In this document: positions 36,230-48,234 of the stretch, one piece after another
Numbering within the stretch: the first letter of the stretch is position 1
Layout: every line of letters begins with the position of its first letter
Source of the DNA: Xenopus tropicalis
Lineage: Eukaryota; Chordata; Amphibia; Anura; Pipidae
NCBI RefSeq assembly: GCF_000004195.4
Contig: NC_030683.2
Coordinates: 4,421,133 to 4,485,132, forward strand
Direction of reading: 5' to 3'
DNA: 64,000 bases
Translations under genes and position numbers: made by a program
Notes under the pieces: generated by a model
Told to the model about the DNA's origin: nothing
Database searches by the model: none
The model's input: the letters and a program-made list of their open reading frames with translations, nothing else

Positions 36230-37060
36230 ACTAAAAACCACTGTGCAAAGAGATCCTGGTTTTAATAGTGTCTGAATGGCAGCAATTTACATTTTCCCCA
36301 CTGAATGTCAATGAGTGGCATCTGATTGGTGGTTGGTGGCTCCGCCCACTTTTTCTAACCTGGACCTGCAGTTACCCAGTGACTAACTCTGCGTTTAGAG
36401 TTTAGGGATCCTATAGAATTAATAGTTAAAGAATGGCAGCAGTTTAAATGTAAACCAATAAAAGTCAATAGGTGAATTGTGATTGGTGGTTGGTGGCCCC
36501 GCCCACTTTTTCTAACCCTGAATCAAAGTCACCCAGTGACAAACAGAGGGCACCCTGGTATAAATAGTGTGTAGTAAGAATGGCAGCATTTTATGTTTAA
36601 ACCAATGGATGAAATCTTATTGGCTGTTAGTGGCCCAACCCACTTTTCCTATTTTTGAACTGCAGTCCCCCAGTGACCAACTCCCAAGTTTGTGCGGCCA
36701 ACAGCATTTTACCATTGAAAGTAAATAGTTGAAATGTGATTGGCTGTTGGTGGCTCCGCCCACTTTCCCCTAACAACCCTGGAATGAATGCTTAAATAAC
36801 GGCATCAGTTTAAATATAAACCAATGAAATGTAATGGGTGGAAACAGATGTCAATGAGTGGCATCTGATTGGCTGTTGGTGGCTCCACCCACTTTTCCTA
36901 ACCTTTAACCTTAGTCCCCCCAGTGACAAAATATGAAAAGTTTGGGGACACTGGAATTAAACATGTGAGAATGGCGGCAGTTAGAATTCCCCTATTAAAA
37001 TCTGATTGGCTGTCTGTAGCTCCACCCACTTTTTTTTTTAAAACCTTGAATTCCTGTCAC
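36230..37060. repeat. ~130-bp tandem array with ATTGG and CCGCCCAC motifs
   Basis: Six units with the core CTGATTGGCTGTTGGTGGCTCCGCCCACTTTT at about 36322, 36481, 36615, 36738, 36866 and 37001, separated by blocks such as CCCAGTGACAAAC and GAATGGCAGCAGTTTAA. Units differ at many positions and by indels, more like natural divergence than read error. Non-coding. Confidence 0.85.
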
Positions 37061-37134
37061 CCAGTGACTAATTTTGGTGTAAATACAGAGGTAGTTCAGC
37101 AAAACCAGGAGAAGCAGAGCCGGGGGGTCACGGT

Positions 37135-37157
37135 ATCTATATATATATATATATATA
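37135..37157. repeat. TA dinucleotide microsatellite
   Basis: Eleven or so TA units in a row, in otherwise unique sequence. Confidence 0.9.
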
Positions 37158-37609
37158 CAGATTTATATGCCCACAAATCAGGGGCCACAGAGACAGCCAA
37201 TCCCGTTCCACGAGGCATCGGAGCTAAACGCATATATCTTCCTCCCCCTGTGTCCCGGCTTCTGGCCGATCATATTTTGTAGAGAGAAGCCCAGCGGGCA
37301 ATATAACATATTCATTACCGGCCCCTTATCGTTTCCCTGCAGGTTCCTCGCCCCCCCCCCCCCCGTGCCCGCGTCTGAGGGTTTGTGCCGCTCTCTGCGC
37401 CTCAGAGACGCCATTTTATCTGTCTGTAAAGGGGACACTAAGCCTGCAATGAAATGACTATAATAATCTGCTGTTTATATCGTTTTTTCCTCTGTGTGCA
37501 ATGGGCAACCAATCAGCAGTTGGCTTTTACTGCTCTAGTGCAGCTAAAATAATGAAAGCTGCCATCTGATTGGCTGCCATGAAATACAGGGTTTGGACTT
37601 GTTTTCCTA
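37158..37609. other. Unassigned sequence with a T2-like fragment
   Basis: Near 37428 TAAAGGGGACACTAAGCC resembles a T2-type end, followed by AT-rich sequence with GCAACCAATCAGCAG. No gene seen. Confidence 0.4.
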
Positions 37610-38010
37610 TTAAAGGGGAGGTTAACTTTTAGTATGTTATTGAATGGCCTTTTCATAGCAACTTTTCACTGGGTCTTCATTTTTTATAGTTTTATTATTT
37701 GCCTTCCCCTTCTGACTCTTTGCAGCTTTCAAATGGGGGTCAGTGACCCCGGCAGCCAAACCCTATTGCTCTGTGAGGCTCCAGTTTTATTGTTATTGTT
37801 ATTTGTTTATGACTTATCTTTCTATGGAGACTCTCTCCTATTCATATTCCAGTCTCTCATTCACAACACTGTCTGGTTACTAGAGTAATTTAGACCCTAG
37901 CAACCAGATAGATGCTGAAATTCCAAACTGGAAAGCCGGTGAACCAAAAGCAAAATAATTCAATAACCACAAATAATAGAAAATGAAGACCAATTGCAAA
38001 TAGTCTCATT
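37610..38010 (+). mobile_element. Foldback MITE (family M), copy 2
   Basis: Starts ATTAAAGGGGAGGTTAAC and carries all family blocks: GGGTCTTCATTTTTTATAG, GGGGGTCAGTGACCCCGGC, CTCTGTGAGGCTCCAGTTTT, CAGTCTCTCATTCACAACAC, GACCCTAGCAACCAGATAG and AAATGAAGACCAATTGC. The first and last are inverse to each other. This is the most complete copy in the window. Confidence 0.85.
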
Positions 38011-38440
38011 GTACTAAAAGCTAAAGGGGAACCAAAACCTCCCACTCTTCCATCCAGAATGAACCCCCTTTCTTACCTCTCCCTTTATTTATCCATTTAT
38101 CTGTATTAGAGAATAAATCTGGGTTTGCTCGGATCGGGTTCTGCCGACAGATACACTGAGTAATATACACTATGTGGGTTTCAGCTGTAAGGAAAGAGAT
38201 CAATGTACTGAGTCGCGTCATGGCCATAAAATATAACCTCGTTAAGGGCATTTTTAATTATCCTTGGAAATGAGGGAAATACTTGGCGCCGAGCCAGATA
38301 ATGACTGTTCCTTTGTATCCGACACTGAAACCCGTGTTCCGCCGGCCCCTGAGATTTATATGTCCGACACCTCCTCCTGTTATTATATGTCCAACCGGCG
38401 CATTCTGCGCAGTCAGCCTTTTCCTACGGCGCAGTGTGTG
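38011..38440. other. Unassigned sequence
   Basis: Includes CTAAAGGGGAACCAAAACC at 38021, another T2-like end. Quality falls off after about 38260. No gene seen. Confidence 0.4.
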
Positions 38441-41400
38441 CGGCCATTCTTACTCGCACGTTATACGGGCAATTACATTCACTGTGTCTGTCCCTTTCCC
38501 TTCCTAAAACTGCTGCTGGTTCTGACTGCGCCTCGAAGATTACAACTTCAAGCCCGAGGGTCGATCACATTTCATTTCTCTGGATGTTGAATCGTCACTG
38601 GGGCTTATTAATTTAGTTAAGCCTATGGCTCTCTGTTGTTAACCTTGATCTGAGCGTCCAGTGTCAGTAACCTTTGTCCCACGTCCCATCCGGAGCGACA
38701 TGTCTATGGGTTCTACGGACGTGGCGTGATCTCAGAAGTCCGAGCGCGAGACTCACCCGGACACCTGTAATACCCCCTCTGCTATTTGCACCTAACATCG
38801 CCTCTCGACATTTGCTCACAGCTGAGGTGTTTATTACCCGCTATTTGTTTGGTAAACTGTGCACCGGCGGGACTGAGTGTCTGTACCTTTCTCCTTGCCA
38901 CACTATGCACTGCCTGGAATCGTGAAGGCGTGTACTTCACTAACCTCCCCCAATCAACCCATAATCACATTGCTCATCTCTCCCCGTTATCCGATTATGT
39001 GGATATCTGTCCAACTGCGCGCTCGTCCGGCCGCGCGCGCTATGAAGTGTCTGAGACTCCTTGACTACAAACTCCTCTCAATATCCACATATCATTCCAT
39101 CATTACTCATATGGGTTATTCGAGTTAAGTGCTAAACATGTACAGAAAGTGTCTACCCTTTCCCACTACCCTGCACGTCCTGCGTTGCTGAGCTCCATGA
39201 GATATCAACCTGCGCGCCCAAATCACCTATCATCGGGATTACCTTCATTCTCACATGGTTCTAATAGAATATCCAGTGTGTAAACTAGTCTACATGGTGC
39301 GTGTCCTCGTGTCGCCACTACCCTGCATACTTGCTGGTTTCCTGGACTCCTGATATGCAACTCCTATACTCTTTCATTTCTATTGCTCATTTCCTTCGAC
39401 TGGTCATATATAGTACATATGGTGTAACCCTAGTAACACGCTCGGAGTGTCTAGTTCCCTTTTCCTTTGCATCTCTCTCCTCTGGCAACTTTAGCCACTT
39501 GGGCTTCGGTGGTCATGACGGATCTGACTAGGGAGCGAGCTCCACCAAATTATCACCTATTTCGGCTCACCACAGGGCCACACGTACCATCAGCAACATC
39601 ACAGTAAGTCTTCAACTGGAAGAATTTTTAAGTATTGTTACTCGTGCCCTTAGTATTCTAAGCAAAGTTCTATTGGGTTGCATGGTTTTCCAGCCTCTCC
39701 TGGGCAATGATTGTCTAGTGGCCTTTCCTAGTATCCCTTGATACCCTGGCGACGGTAGACTGTGTTTTTGCGTGCCACACAGCTGAGATAGCCCAAACCT
39801 CTCTCCACACCAATCAGCAGGCAATCAGTCCACCCTATACCCTGGTCTATTGCCATCTGGGTTTCCTGCGCGAGCTAGATATATTCTTAAGGAGTTATCT
39901 GTGTTAATGTGTTCAACTTATGGGAGTTGTGGGCTGCTCTTGTCGCCCTAAAATCTCACCCGGGCTTCTTACAATTGCTAAGTTTATATTATGGGCAACT
40001 GGCCTGGGGATCAGACAATGACTTTTATTAAACTGCGCTCGCTCAATTTACCCACATCTACTATTAGCTGCCACTATTAGTCTCTGCCGGGTTATTAGTA
40101 TTGATGTGTAGAACTGATCAGCTGAGAGTTCTCTGTCCTTTCCTCATTCCGCTTAGCCCGACGACTGTGGTCTGACTCTCGATTACATCCCAAGTATCAC
40201 GATTACATTCACCACTAATTCTTCGACTGAGGTTTCTTATGAGTGTACTGACTGACACGTCAGATCAACTGTTCGAGTCCTTTGCTCCCATATCCCTGCC
40301 ATCTGCTCGTTCTCCGAATTCCGTGATACTATACTCCCGAATACCCATTCATTGCTCTGTCTCGCTGGGTTTTATAGTTCTCCCGTGTAGAGCCGTGTCA
40401 GCGTTCCGTCGATCTATCCCTTACTTCCCTGCATCTGGCTGGCTCCCTAGAGACTCCGAGATACAACTCACTCCCAAATACCTCACATATATTTTGCTCA
40501 TTTTCTTCCTGAGCTGGCTTACTTAATCACGAGTTGTGTTCACGAAGCGGGGCAGAGTATGTCTGATCACCTCTGAACTTCCCTCTCCTCGCACGCTGGT
40601 TCTGTAACTAGATTAGAGAGCATCCCCATAATATTCTACAATTATGCCTACATTCTGCGGCACTGGGTTTATAGTCTACCGTTCTGCGAGGCTGGGTCCT
40701 GCCACCCTGTGGGTCTGGTGTCCCCTTCTCTCCTCCTGCATCTGCTGGTCTCTCTGACTCCTGATAGACAACCCCCCAATATCCATTCATGCCCCTCACT
40801 TCATACACTGGTTTATAGTTTAAAGTGTAGACTGTCACTCGTGTCTGTCCCGCTGTTCCATTCCCCTTGCACTGCTGTTTTCTGAGATCTCTGAGTACAA
40901 CCTGCCCCAATACGCCATGTGCGATGACTCTCTCATTTCTCACTGGGTTATAGTTATGTGTAACTGTCATAACTGTGTCCTGGTCGCCCTGTCTACTTCT
41001 CCTGCAACTAGCTATAGAGGTCGATGCGCTGGAGTACTCCTGAACAGCAGACGCCCCAGAGAACACCGAGTAAGGAGGTAACATAGCCGGTCATTCTCGG
41101 AGCATATCAATGTCTGATGTATGCTCCGGATGTCCATAAAAGAGTCTCCCTAAATCTCTGAGGGGCTAAAGTCCCTATTCCACGTTCGCCATGCCACGTG
41201 CGTGCGTATAGGTGTCAGAAGACGTCCTGAATACATACTGCCGGACCAAATACAGCCCGCATGTTACGGAGAATGTGGCACACAAGGGAAAGCGGTTTTC
41301 GGCTTGGGTCGTAACTAGCGAGTGGTCCAGACCGTGGCTCAACGATGTCTGGTCCCGTGCCCCTTCCCTGCACCTGGAGTCTGATTCTGCCTCCTGATAC

Positions 41401-42200
41401 AACTACACCAAATAATCCCACCGCGGAGTCCTCGATTCTCCCTGAGGGTTTATAGTTACCTCGTGTAAGGGGCTCAAGCTGTGTGTCCCATTCCTCGTGC
41501 CCTTTGCAACCTGACCTGGTGGGTGCTGACTGCGTATCTATGAACTCACACCCAAAGTAGGTGCGCGAGGCCATAACACAACAATCTCTCACACCGTGGA
41601 GGGTGGTATTAGTAAGAGTATGAGTTCGTAACGTCGACCTCGGCGCAGGTGTCTGTGCACTTAGCCGCGACCTGCTAAGGCGGCTGGCTCTGGCAGCGCA
41701 CCTGGACCAGAAGACTACCAATGACCGGGCATTGGCATTGCGCACAATTACCACGACTGGTATTCATAGGCTATCTGGTGGGAACGGTTCACCCGTTGTA
41801 TGGTCCTTATACACCTCACCCTGCCCCGCTGTGCGCTCTCTCCGACCTACTAGGAGTACAGCGTCTCTCCAATGAGTCGCGGATGGTCGATTCTTGCCGT
41901 CCATTACACACACTGGTACTAATGCATAAGTTTATTGGGGAGGAGCTGTAATAGATAGTGCTTGTGTCCCTGCGTGTTTCCACTGTCCACTCCCGCTACC
42001 TGGCGTGGTTTCAAACTCTCGTAGACACGCCTGCCGCGCTTATGATCGTCATCATAAGGGTGCTCCGGCGCAGATCCGTTCGCACATGTGGGTATAATTA
42101 AGAAGTTACTCCGTGTAACTGGGGGCACTGAGAATGTTTAACCCTAGCCCTTGTTTCTCGGGCTTACCCTCCCCCTACAGCATTAGAGCACACGTCCTGA
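38441..42200. repeat. Long noisy ~95-100-bp tandem array (CTGGGTTATAGTT...GTGTAACTGTG)
   Basis: Blocks CATTTCTCTGGGTTATAGTT, GTGTAACTGTGTCTGTCCC, TTTCCCTGCACCTGCTGG, TCTGAGACTCCTGATACAAC and CCCAATACCCATTCATTGC recur throughout, clearest at 40240-41100 and 41400-41480. Copies are heavily altered by insertions and substitutions, so unit length and copy number cannot be read exactly. The many 60-180-codon frames inside are artefacts. Confidence 0.7.
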
Positions 42201-42569
42201 CCTACTACTACACTCCAGCTGCCAGTCTGACCTATCATTTTACGGAGGTAGTTGGGCGCGCCGAGCTATATCTCGGAGAGACTGGGATCTTAAGTTGGGA
42301 CGTTTACATAGAGTATACAGCTCGTGTGAGGTACTCTCGCCGAGATTCGGCGTGCCACCCCAGCAGAGAGAGCCAGCCTTGATGCTGCCATGTCACGAGA
42401 GGAAGGGAGGGAGCCTGTCCCGTGCAATACACCACGGAGGCACACAAGAGAATAGACAGCCACGGTGCGGGCGCGAGGAGCGGCGGCTGAGGGGGAGGAG
42501 TCAAGCAGGCTCATGCTCCTCGCCCCGTCGCCAAAGTTTGCTTGGCACGCGTCTAGATGCAAAGCCCGC
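42201..42569. other. Unassigned, probably low-quality sequence
   Basis: No unit or exon recognised; junction between two differently noisy arrays. Confidence 0.35.
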
Positions 42570-44052
42570 CGCTGAAAGATTGCCCTAATAGTAGCAGTGG
42601 GGGGATAATAGCCTCGTGGAAGGGACTGGCTGTGGAATAGCAGGTATAGTAGGGGAGATGGTGCCTATAGTAAGCAGTGGGGGTATTAATAGCCTCTGGG
42701 AAGGGACTGGGGCTGTGGATAGCAGGTATAGTAGGGAGAGATGTGTCTATAGTAGCAGTGGGGGATAATAGCCTCTGGGAAGGACTGGGACTGTGGGATA
42801 GCAGGTTATAGTAGGGAGAGATGGTGCTAAGTAGCAGTGGGGATAATAGCCTCTGGGAAGGACTGGGGCTGTGGGGATAGCAGTATTGTAGGAGAGATGG
42901 TGCTATAGTAGCAGTGGGGGGATAATAGCCTCTGGGAAGGGACTGGGGCTGTGGATGCGGGTATAGTAGGAGAGATGGCCTATAGTAGCAGTGGGGGGGA
43001 TAATAGCCTCTGGGAAGGGAATGGGCTGTGGGATAGCAGGTATTGTAGGGAGAGATGGTGCCTATAGTAGCAGTGGGGGATAATACCTCTGGGAAGGGAA
43101 CTGGGGCTGTGGGATAGCAGTATAGTAGGGAGAGATGGTGCCTATAGTAGCAGTGGGGGATATAGCCTCTGGGAAGGGACTGGGGCTGTGGGAATAGCAG
43201 TATAGTAGGAGAGATGGGCTATAGTAGCAGTGGGGGGATAAATAGCCTCTGGGAAGGACTGGGGCTGGTGGGATAGCAAGGTATAGTAGGGAGAGATGGT
43301 GCCTATAGTACAGTGGGGGGATATAGCCTCTGGGAAGGGACTGGGGCTGTGGGATAGCAGGTATAGTAGGGAGAGATGGTGCCTATGTAGCAGTGGGGGG
43401 ATAATAGCCTCTGGGAAGGACTGGGGCTGTGGGATAGCAGGTATAGTAGGGAGAGATGTGGTGCCTATAGTAGCAGTGGGATAATAGTCTCTGGGAAGGG
43501 ACTGGGGTGTGGGATAGCAGGTATAGTAGGGAGAGATGGTGCCTTAGTAGCAGTGGATAATAGTCTCTGGGAAGGGACTGGGCTGTGGATAGCAGTGATA
43601 GTAGGGAGAGATGGTTGCCTATAGTAGCAGTGGGGGGATAATAGCCTCTGGAAGGGACTGGGGCTGTGGGATAGCAGTATAGTAGGAGAAGATGGTGCCT
43701 ATAGTAGCAGTGGGGGATAATAGCCTCTGGAAGGGACTGGGGCTGTGGATAGCAGGTATAGTAGAGGAGAGATGGTGCCTATAGTAGCAGTGGGGGATAA
43801 TGCCTCTGGGAAGGGACTGGGGCTGTGGATAGCAGTATAGTAGGGAGAGATGGTACCTATAGTAGCAGTGGGGGATAATAGCCTCTGGGAAGGACTGGGG
43901 CTGGGATAGCAGGTATAGTAGGGAGAGTGGTCCTTATAGTAGCAGTGGGGGGATAATAGCCTCTGGAAGGGACTGGGCTGTGGGATAGCAGGTATAGTAG
44001 GGAGAGATGGTGCCTATAGTAGCAGTGGGGGGATAATAGCCTCTGGGAAGGG
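42570..44052. repeat. 82-bp array, noisy version (CAGGTATAGTAGGGAGAGATGG)
   Basis: About 18 units of CTATAGTAGCAGTGGGGGGATAATAGCCTCTGGGAAGGGACTGGGGCTGTGGGATAGCAGG type. The clean unit after the gap (46326-46566) is 82 bp. Here copies are mostly a little shorter, with missing bases in G runs and dropped letters, a different error pattern from the insertion-rich arrays upstream. Confidence 0.92.
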
Positions 44053-44221
44053 ACATGGGTTTTATTATCCAATGGAATGGAATCTTTGGTACAGGTCCTG
44101 CTGTTAGAATTAAAAAGCTAAGAGATTGGTCATTCAGTGGAACGTACCATGTTCATTACAATAAAATCATTATTACCTTATAATTAGATGTTCATGGTTA
44201 TATGTGTTCCTATACTTACAG

Positions 44222-44317
44222 ACAGCCTTCCTGATTGACTACCAGTTCACGTTCAGCCTGGTACAAGAAGAGGACAAGTACCACACCGCCATTAATTTCA
44301 TTGCCAACCCCGAGCAG
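44222..44317 (+). pseudogene. Second reading of the attractin-family exon, with one extra base
   Basis: Matches the exon at 46733-46827 at every base except one additional T (GCCTTCCTG against GCCTCCTG), giving 96 instead of 95 bases and breaking the frame. Splice AG (44220-44221) and GT follow the same pattern. Because the whole 1.25-kb neighbourhood is duplicated with homopolymer-type differences and abuts an N gap, I treat this as an assembly copy, not as a second exon of the gene. Confidence 0.88.
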
Positions 44318-44599
44318 GTGAGCGACCAATGGGGCAAGTATGGGGCACGGGGGCGGGGAGAATTTCTATTTCCAGCCAGTGGGAGCACGTTATGTTCTGT
44401 TTGTGGGTGTGGTCAAAAACCGTGATTTCCCACCACATTTGGTGTTGGGAAATGATAGTAGGAAATGGGGACACTCCATTGGTTGCTGAACTACAACTCC
44501 CAATATCCTCAGCAGGCCTTCCCCAACATGGAGGACGTATACCCAGCCTTCTGGTTTGCCTCTACATTACTTTGAGTATGTTATAAGAATGTCCCATTA

Positions 44600-44985
44600 C
44601 CAGCAGCTTGCAATTGTCTTCATTATTTATTTTTTATAGTTTTGAATTATTTGCCTGTCTCGTTCCAGCTTTCAAATGGGGTCACTGACCCGGCAGCCAA
44701 GAACTATTGCTTTTTAAGGCTGCGTTTTTTATATTATTGTTAATATTTATTACTTATATTTCGGTGCAGGCCTTCTACTATTTCATATTTCCCAAACCAC
44801 TGCCTGGTTACTAGGGTAGAAAAAAGACCCTAGCAACCAGATAGCTGCTCAAATACCTGCTGAACAACAAAGCTTTACCATAAAAAAACCATAAAAAATG
44901 AAAGACCAATTGCTAATTGTCAATGTCTACAACATATTAAACGATGATATAAAGGGAAACTTCCCCTTTAAATACCCTGACGTGA
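44600..44985 (+). mobile_element. Foldback MITE (family M), artefactual copy of 47090-47460
   Basis: Same blocks as the other family M copies. It lies inside the noisy duplicate and should not be counted as an independent insertion. It ends in AAAGGGAAACTTCCCCTTTAA. Confidence 0.8.
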
Positions 44986-45325
44986 CATGGTGCCCTTTTA
45001 CATGCAGGCAAGTTGTTTGCTGATATGAACGTGGGGTTTAATGATCCCGGCAATATTAGTAGAGCTCGTTAGGTAATTAGTGGCCATGGCAGGATTTGCC
45101 GGGGAGTTTTTACAGCAGGACATTATCGATTGTGCATTTCGCCAAATGTCAGAGCCGTTATCTCTTTACCTGGAAACACTGGCTGGTTACTCGGCTCCAG
45201 GTAAAGATGAGTGAATTTGGGGATGATTATTAATTATTATTATTATTTGGGGGTTTCCACCCTGCGGCCCCCCAGTTGTTATGATATGATATAACATTGC
45301 CCGGTTGCCCCCCTCCACTCACCGT

Positions 45326-46325
45326 NNNNNNNNNNNNNNNNNNNNNNNNNNNNNNNNNNNNNNNNNNNNNNNNNNNNNNNNNNNNNNNNNNNNNNNNNNN
45401 NNNNNNNNNNNNNNNNNNNNNNNNNNNNNNNNNNNNNNNNNNNNNNNNNNNNNNNNNNNNNNNNNNNNNNNNNNNNNNNNNNNNNNNNNNNNNNNNNNNN
45501 NNNNNNNNNNNNNNNNNNNNNNNNNNNNNNNNNNNNNNNNNNNNNNNNNNNNNNNNNNNNNNNNNNNNNNNNNNNNNNNNNNNNNNNNNNNNNNNNNNNN
45601 NNNNNNNNNNNNNNNNNNNNNNNNNNNNNNNNNNNNNNNNNNNNNNNNNNNNNNNNNNNNNNNNNNNNNNNNNNNNNNNNNNNNNNNNNNNNNNNNNNNN
45701 NNNNNNNNNNNNNNNNNNNNNNNNNNNNNNNNNNNNNNNNNNNNNNNNNNNNNNNNNNNNNNNNNNNNNNNNNNNNNNNNNNNNNNNNNNNNNNNNNNNN
45801 NNNNNNNNNNNNNNNNNNNNNNNNNNNNNNNNNNNNNNNNNNNNNNNNNNNNNNNNNNNNNNNNNNNNNNNNNNNNNNNNNNNNNNNNNNNNNNNNNNNN
45901 NNNNNNNNNNNNNNNNNNNNNNNNNNNNNNNNNNNNNNNNNNNNNNNNNNNNNNNNNNNNNNNNNNNNNNNNNNNNNNNNNNNNNNNNNNNNNNNNNNNN
46001 NNNNNNNNNNNNNNNNNNNNNNNNNNNNNNNNNNNNNNNNNNNNNNNNNNNNNNNNNNNNNNNNNNNNNNNNNNNNNNNNNNNNNNNNNNNNNNNNNNNN
46101 NNNNNNNNNNNNNNNNNNNNNNNNNNNNNNNNNNNNNNNNNNNNNNNNNNNNNNNNNNNNNNNNNNNNNNNNNNNNNNNNNNNNNNNNNNNNNNNNNNNN
46201 NNNNNNNNNNNNNNNNNNNNNNNNNNNNNNNNNNNNNNNNNNNNNNNNNNNNNNNNNNNNNNNNNNNNNNNNNNNNNNNNNNNNNNNNNNNNNNNNNNNN
46301 NNNNNNNNNNNNNNNNNNNNNNNNN
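45326..46325. other. Assembly gap of exactly 1000 N
   Basis: Runs of N without sequence. The round size indicates a placeholder. Sequence left of it corresponds to 47816, which is to the right of the gap, so the two contigs overlap and the true gap is probably zero or negative. Confidence 0.99.
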
Positions 46326-46566
46326 GAGAGATAAGATGGTATAATGGTAGAGAGAGATGGTCCTATAGTAGCAGTGCGGGGATAATAGCCTCTGGGAAGG
46401 GACTGGGGCTGTGGGATAGCAGGTATAGTAGGGAGAGATGGTGCCTATAGTAGCAGTGGGGGGATAATAGCCTCTGGGAAGGGACTGGGGCTGTGGGATA
46501 GCAGGTATAGTAGGGAGAGATGGTGCCTATAGTAGCAGTGGGGGGATAATAGCCTCTGGGAAGGGA
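46326..46566. repeat. 82-bp array, clean end
   Basis: Nearly three near-identical 82-bp units, the right end of the array also seen at 42570-44052. The first unit next to the Ns is garbled (GAGAGATAAGATGGTATAATGG). Confidence 0.92.
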
Positions 46567-46732
46567 CATGGGTTTTATTATCCAATGGAATGGAATCTTT
46601 GGTACAGGTCTCTGTTAGAATAAAAAGCTAAGAGGATTGGTCATTCAGTGGAACGTACCATGTTCATTACAATAAAATCATTATTACCTTATAATTAGAT
46701 GTTCATGGTTATATGTGTTCCTATACTTACAG

Positions 46733-46827
46733 ACAGCCTCCTGATTGACTACCAGTTCACGTTCAGCCTGGTACAAGAAGAGGACAAGTACCACACCGCC
46801 ATTAATTTCATTGCCAACCCCGAGCAG
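46733..46827 (+). CDS. atrnl1: Attractin-family exon A (juxtamembrane ectodomain)
   Basis: A 95-base internal exon with acceptor TATACTTACAG and donor CAG/GTGAGC. Two bases complete a split codon and 31 codons follow, from SLLIDYQFTFSLVQEED to TAINFIANPEQ. Attractins are single-pass membrane proteins (CUB, EGF, kelch, lectin, PSI and laminin-EGF domains outside the cell) that act as accessory receptors, for example in melanocortin signalling for ATRN. This exon belongs to the conserved segment between the last extracellular domains and the membrane helix. It joins exon B in phase 0. The choice of atrnl1 over atrn rests mainly on exons B and C and on my memory of the families, so the paralogue is less sure than the family. 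The gene's 5' exons are not in the window. Confidence 0.85.
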
Positions 46828-47089
46828 GTGAGCGACCAATGGGGCAAGTATGGGGCACGGGGGCGGGGAGAATTTCTATTTCCAGCCAGTGGGAGCACGT
46901 TATGTTCTGTTTGTGGGTGTGGTCAAAACCGTGATTTTCCACCACATTTGGTGTTGGGAAATGATAGTAGGAAATGGGGACACTCCATTGGTTGCTGAAC
47001 TACAACTCCCAATATCCTCAGCAGGCCTTCCCCCAACATGGAGGACGTATACCCAGCCTTCTGGTTTGCCTCTACATTAACTTTGAGTA

Positions 47090-47460
47090 TGTTATAGAAT
47101 GTCCCATTACCAGCAGCTTTGCAATTGGTCTTCATTATTTATTTTTTATAGTTTTTGAATTATTTGCCTGTCTCGTTCCAGCTTTCAAATGGGGGTCACT
47201 GACCCCGGCAGCCAAGAACTATTGCTTTTAATATTTATTACTTATATTTCGGTGCAGGCCTTCTACTATTCATATTTCCAAACCACTGCCTGGTTACTAG
47301 GGTAGAAAAAGACCCTAGCAACCAGATAGCTGCTCAAATACCTGCTGAACAACAAAGCTTAACCATTAAAAAACCATAAAAAATGAAGACCAATTGCTAA
47401 TTGTCAATGTCTACAACATATTAAACGATGATATAAAGGGAAACTTCCCCTTTAAATACC
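47090..47460 (+). mobile_element. Foldback MITE (family M), copy 3, intronic
   Basis: Carries AATTGGTCTTCATTATTTAT, GGGGGTCACTGACCCCGGC, GACCCTAGCAACCAGATAGC and AAATGAAGACCAATTGC in order. It ends with AAAGGGAAACTTCCCCTTTAA, a short palindromic terminus. It lacks the CTCTGTGAGGCTCC block. It lies in the intron after exon A. Confidence 0.85.
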
Positions 47461-47816
47461 CCTGACCGTGACATGGTGCCCTTTTACATGCAGGCAAGTT
47501 GTTTGCTGATATGAACGTGGGGTTTAATGATCCCGGCAATATTAGTAGAGCTCGTTAGGTAATTAGTGGCCATGGCAGGATTTGCCGGGGAGTTTTTACA
47601 GCAGGACATTATCGATTGTGCATTTCCGCCAAATGTCAGAGCCGTTATCTCTTTACCTGGAAACACTGGCTGGTTACTCGGCTCCAGGTAAAGATGAGTG
47701 AATTTGGGGATGATTATTAATTATTATTATTATTTGGGGGGTTTCCACCCTGCGGCCCCCCAGTTGTTATGATATGATATATACATTGCCCCCGGTTGCC
47801 CCCCTCCCACTCCCGT

Positions 47817-48234
47817 TGAACTGCAACTCCCAGCACCCTGTCTGTCTGCCTCTCTCCGACACTGGAGCAACTAAGAACTTCAATTGTTCTGCCGTTTTTT
47901 TCCAGGATGTAAAAACTGCAATAAATGATATATCGCTGAATTGCAGAAATATAATAACCTGCATCTGTTTGTGCAAAAACCCGCATTATATTCCAGATGA
48001 TCGCAGTAAAAGCCGCACTCTTCCCCCGTGCAGGAATAAGTGCAACGCACCCAGACTCCTTAGCATATGCTTTTAGTGCACCAATAGGAAATGGCTTTAT
48101 ATTCCATTATAATCATAAAACCAGAGCCTGCAGGGTAATGTGGATTGTTTCCTAGAAGCTTTGAAAAACACACACAATAAACAGACATAAAATCCCAGTA
48201 CTTTTCACCCCTGTACCCCCAGGGTAGTGCCTGT
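47817..48234. other. Unassigned intronic sequence
   Basis: Includes AACTGCAACTCCCAGCACCC, a common dispersed motif, and AT-rich sequence. No exon seen. Confidence 0.5.

Larger units (their letters stand above)
44053..45325. other. Noisy duplicate of 46566-47816 at the contig end
   Basis: This block matches 46566-47816 end to end: the array edge GACATGGGTTTTATTATCC, the exon, the intronic MITE copy and the tail CCCCCAGTTGTTATGATATG. It differs only by scattered one-base indels, mostly in homopolymers (for example CAAAAACC against CAAAACC, and GCCTTCC against GCCTCC), plus one roughly 30-base indel after ACTATTGCTTTT, and runs up to the Ns. It is the same locus read twice. Confidence 0.92.

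Noticed and set aside
38441..42560. Several 60-180-codon frames such as those at 40608-41084 and 41215-41754
   Set aside because: They lie in error-dominated tandem repeats, overlap on both strands and have no recognisable domain.
44222..44317. A second functional exon or tandem exon duplication in the attractin-family gene
   Set aside because: The whole 1.25 kb around it is duplicated with error-like indels next to an N gap, and the copy has a frameshift; assembly artefact is far simpler.
45297..46450. Long open frames across the gap
   Set aside because: They consist of undefined residues from Ns.
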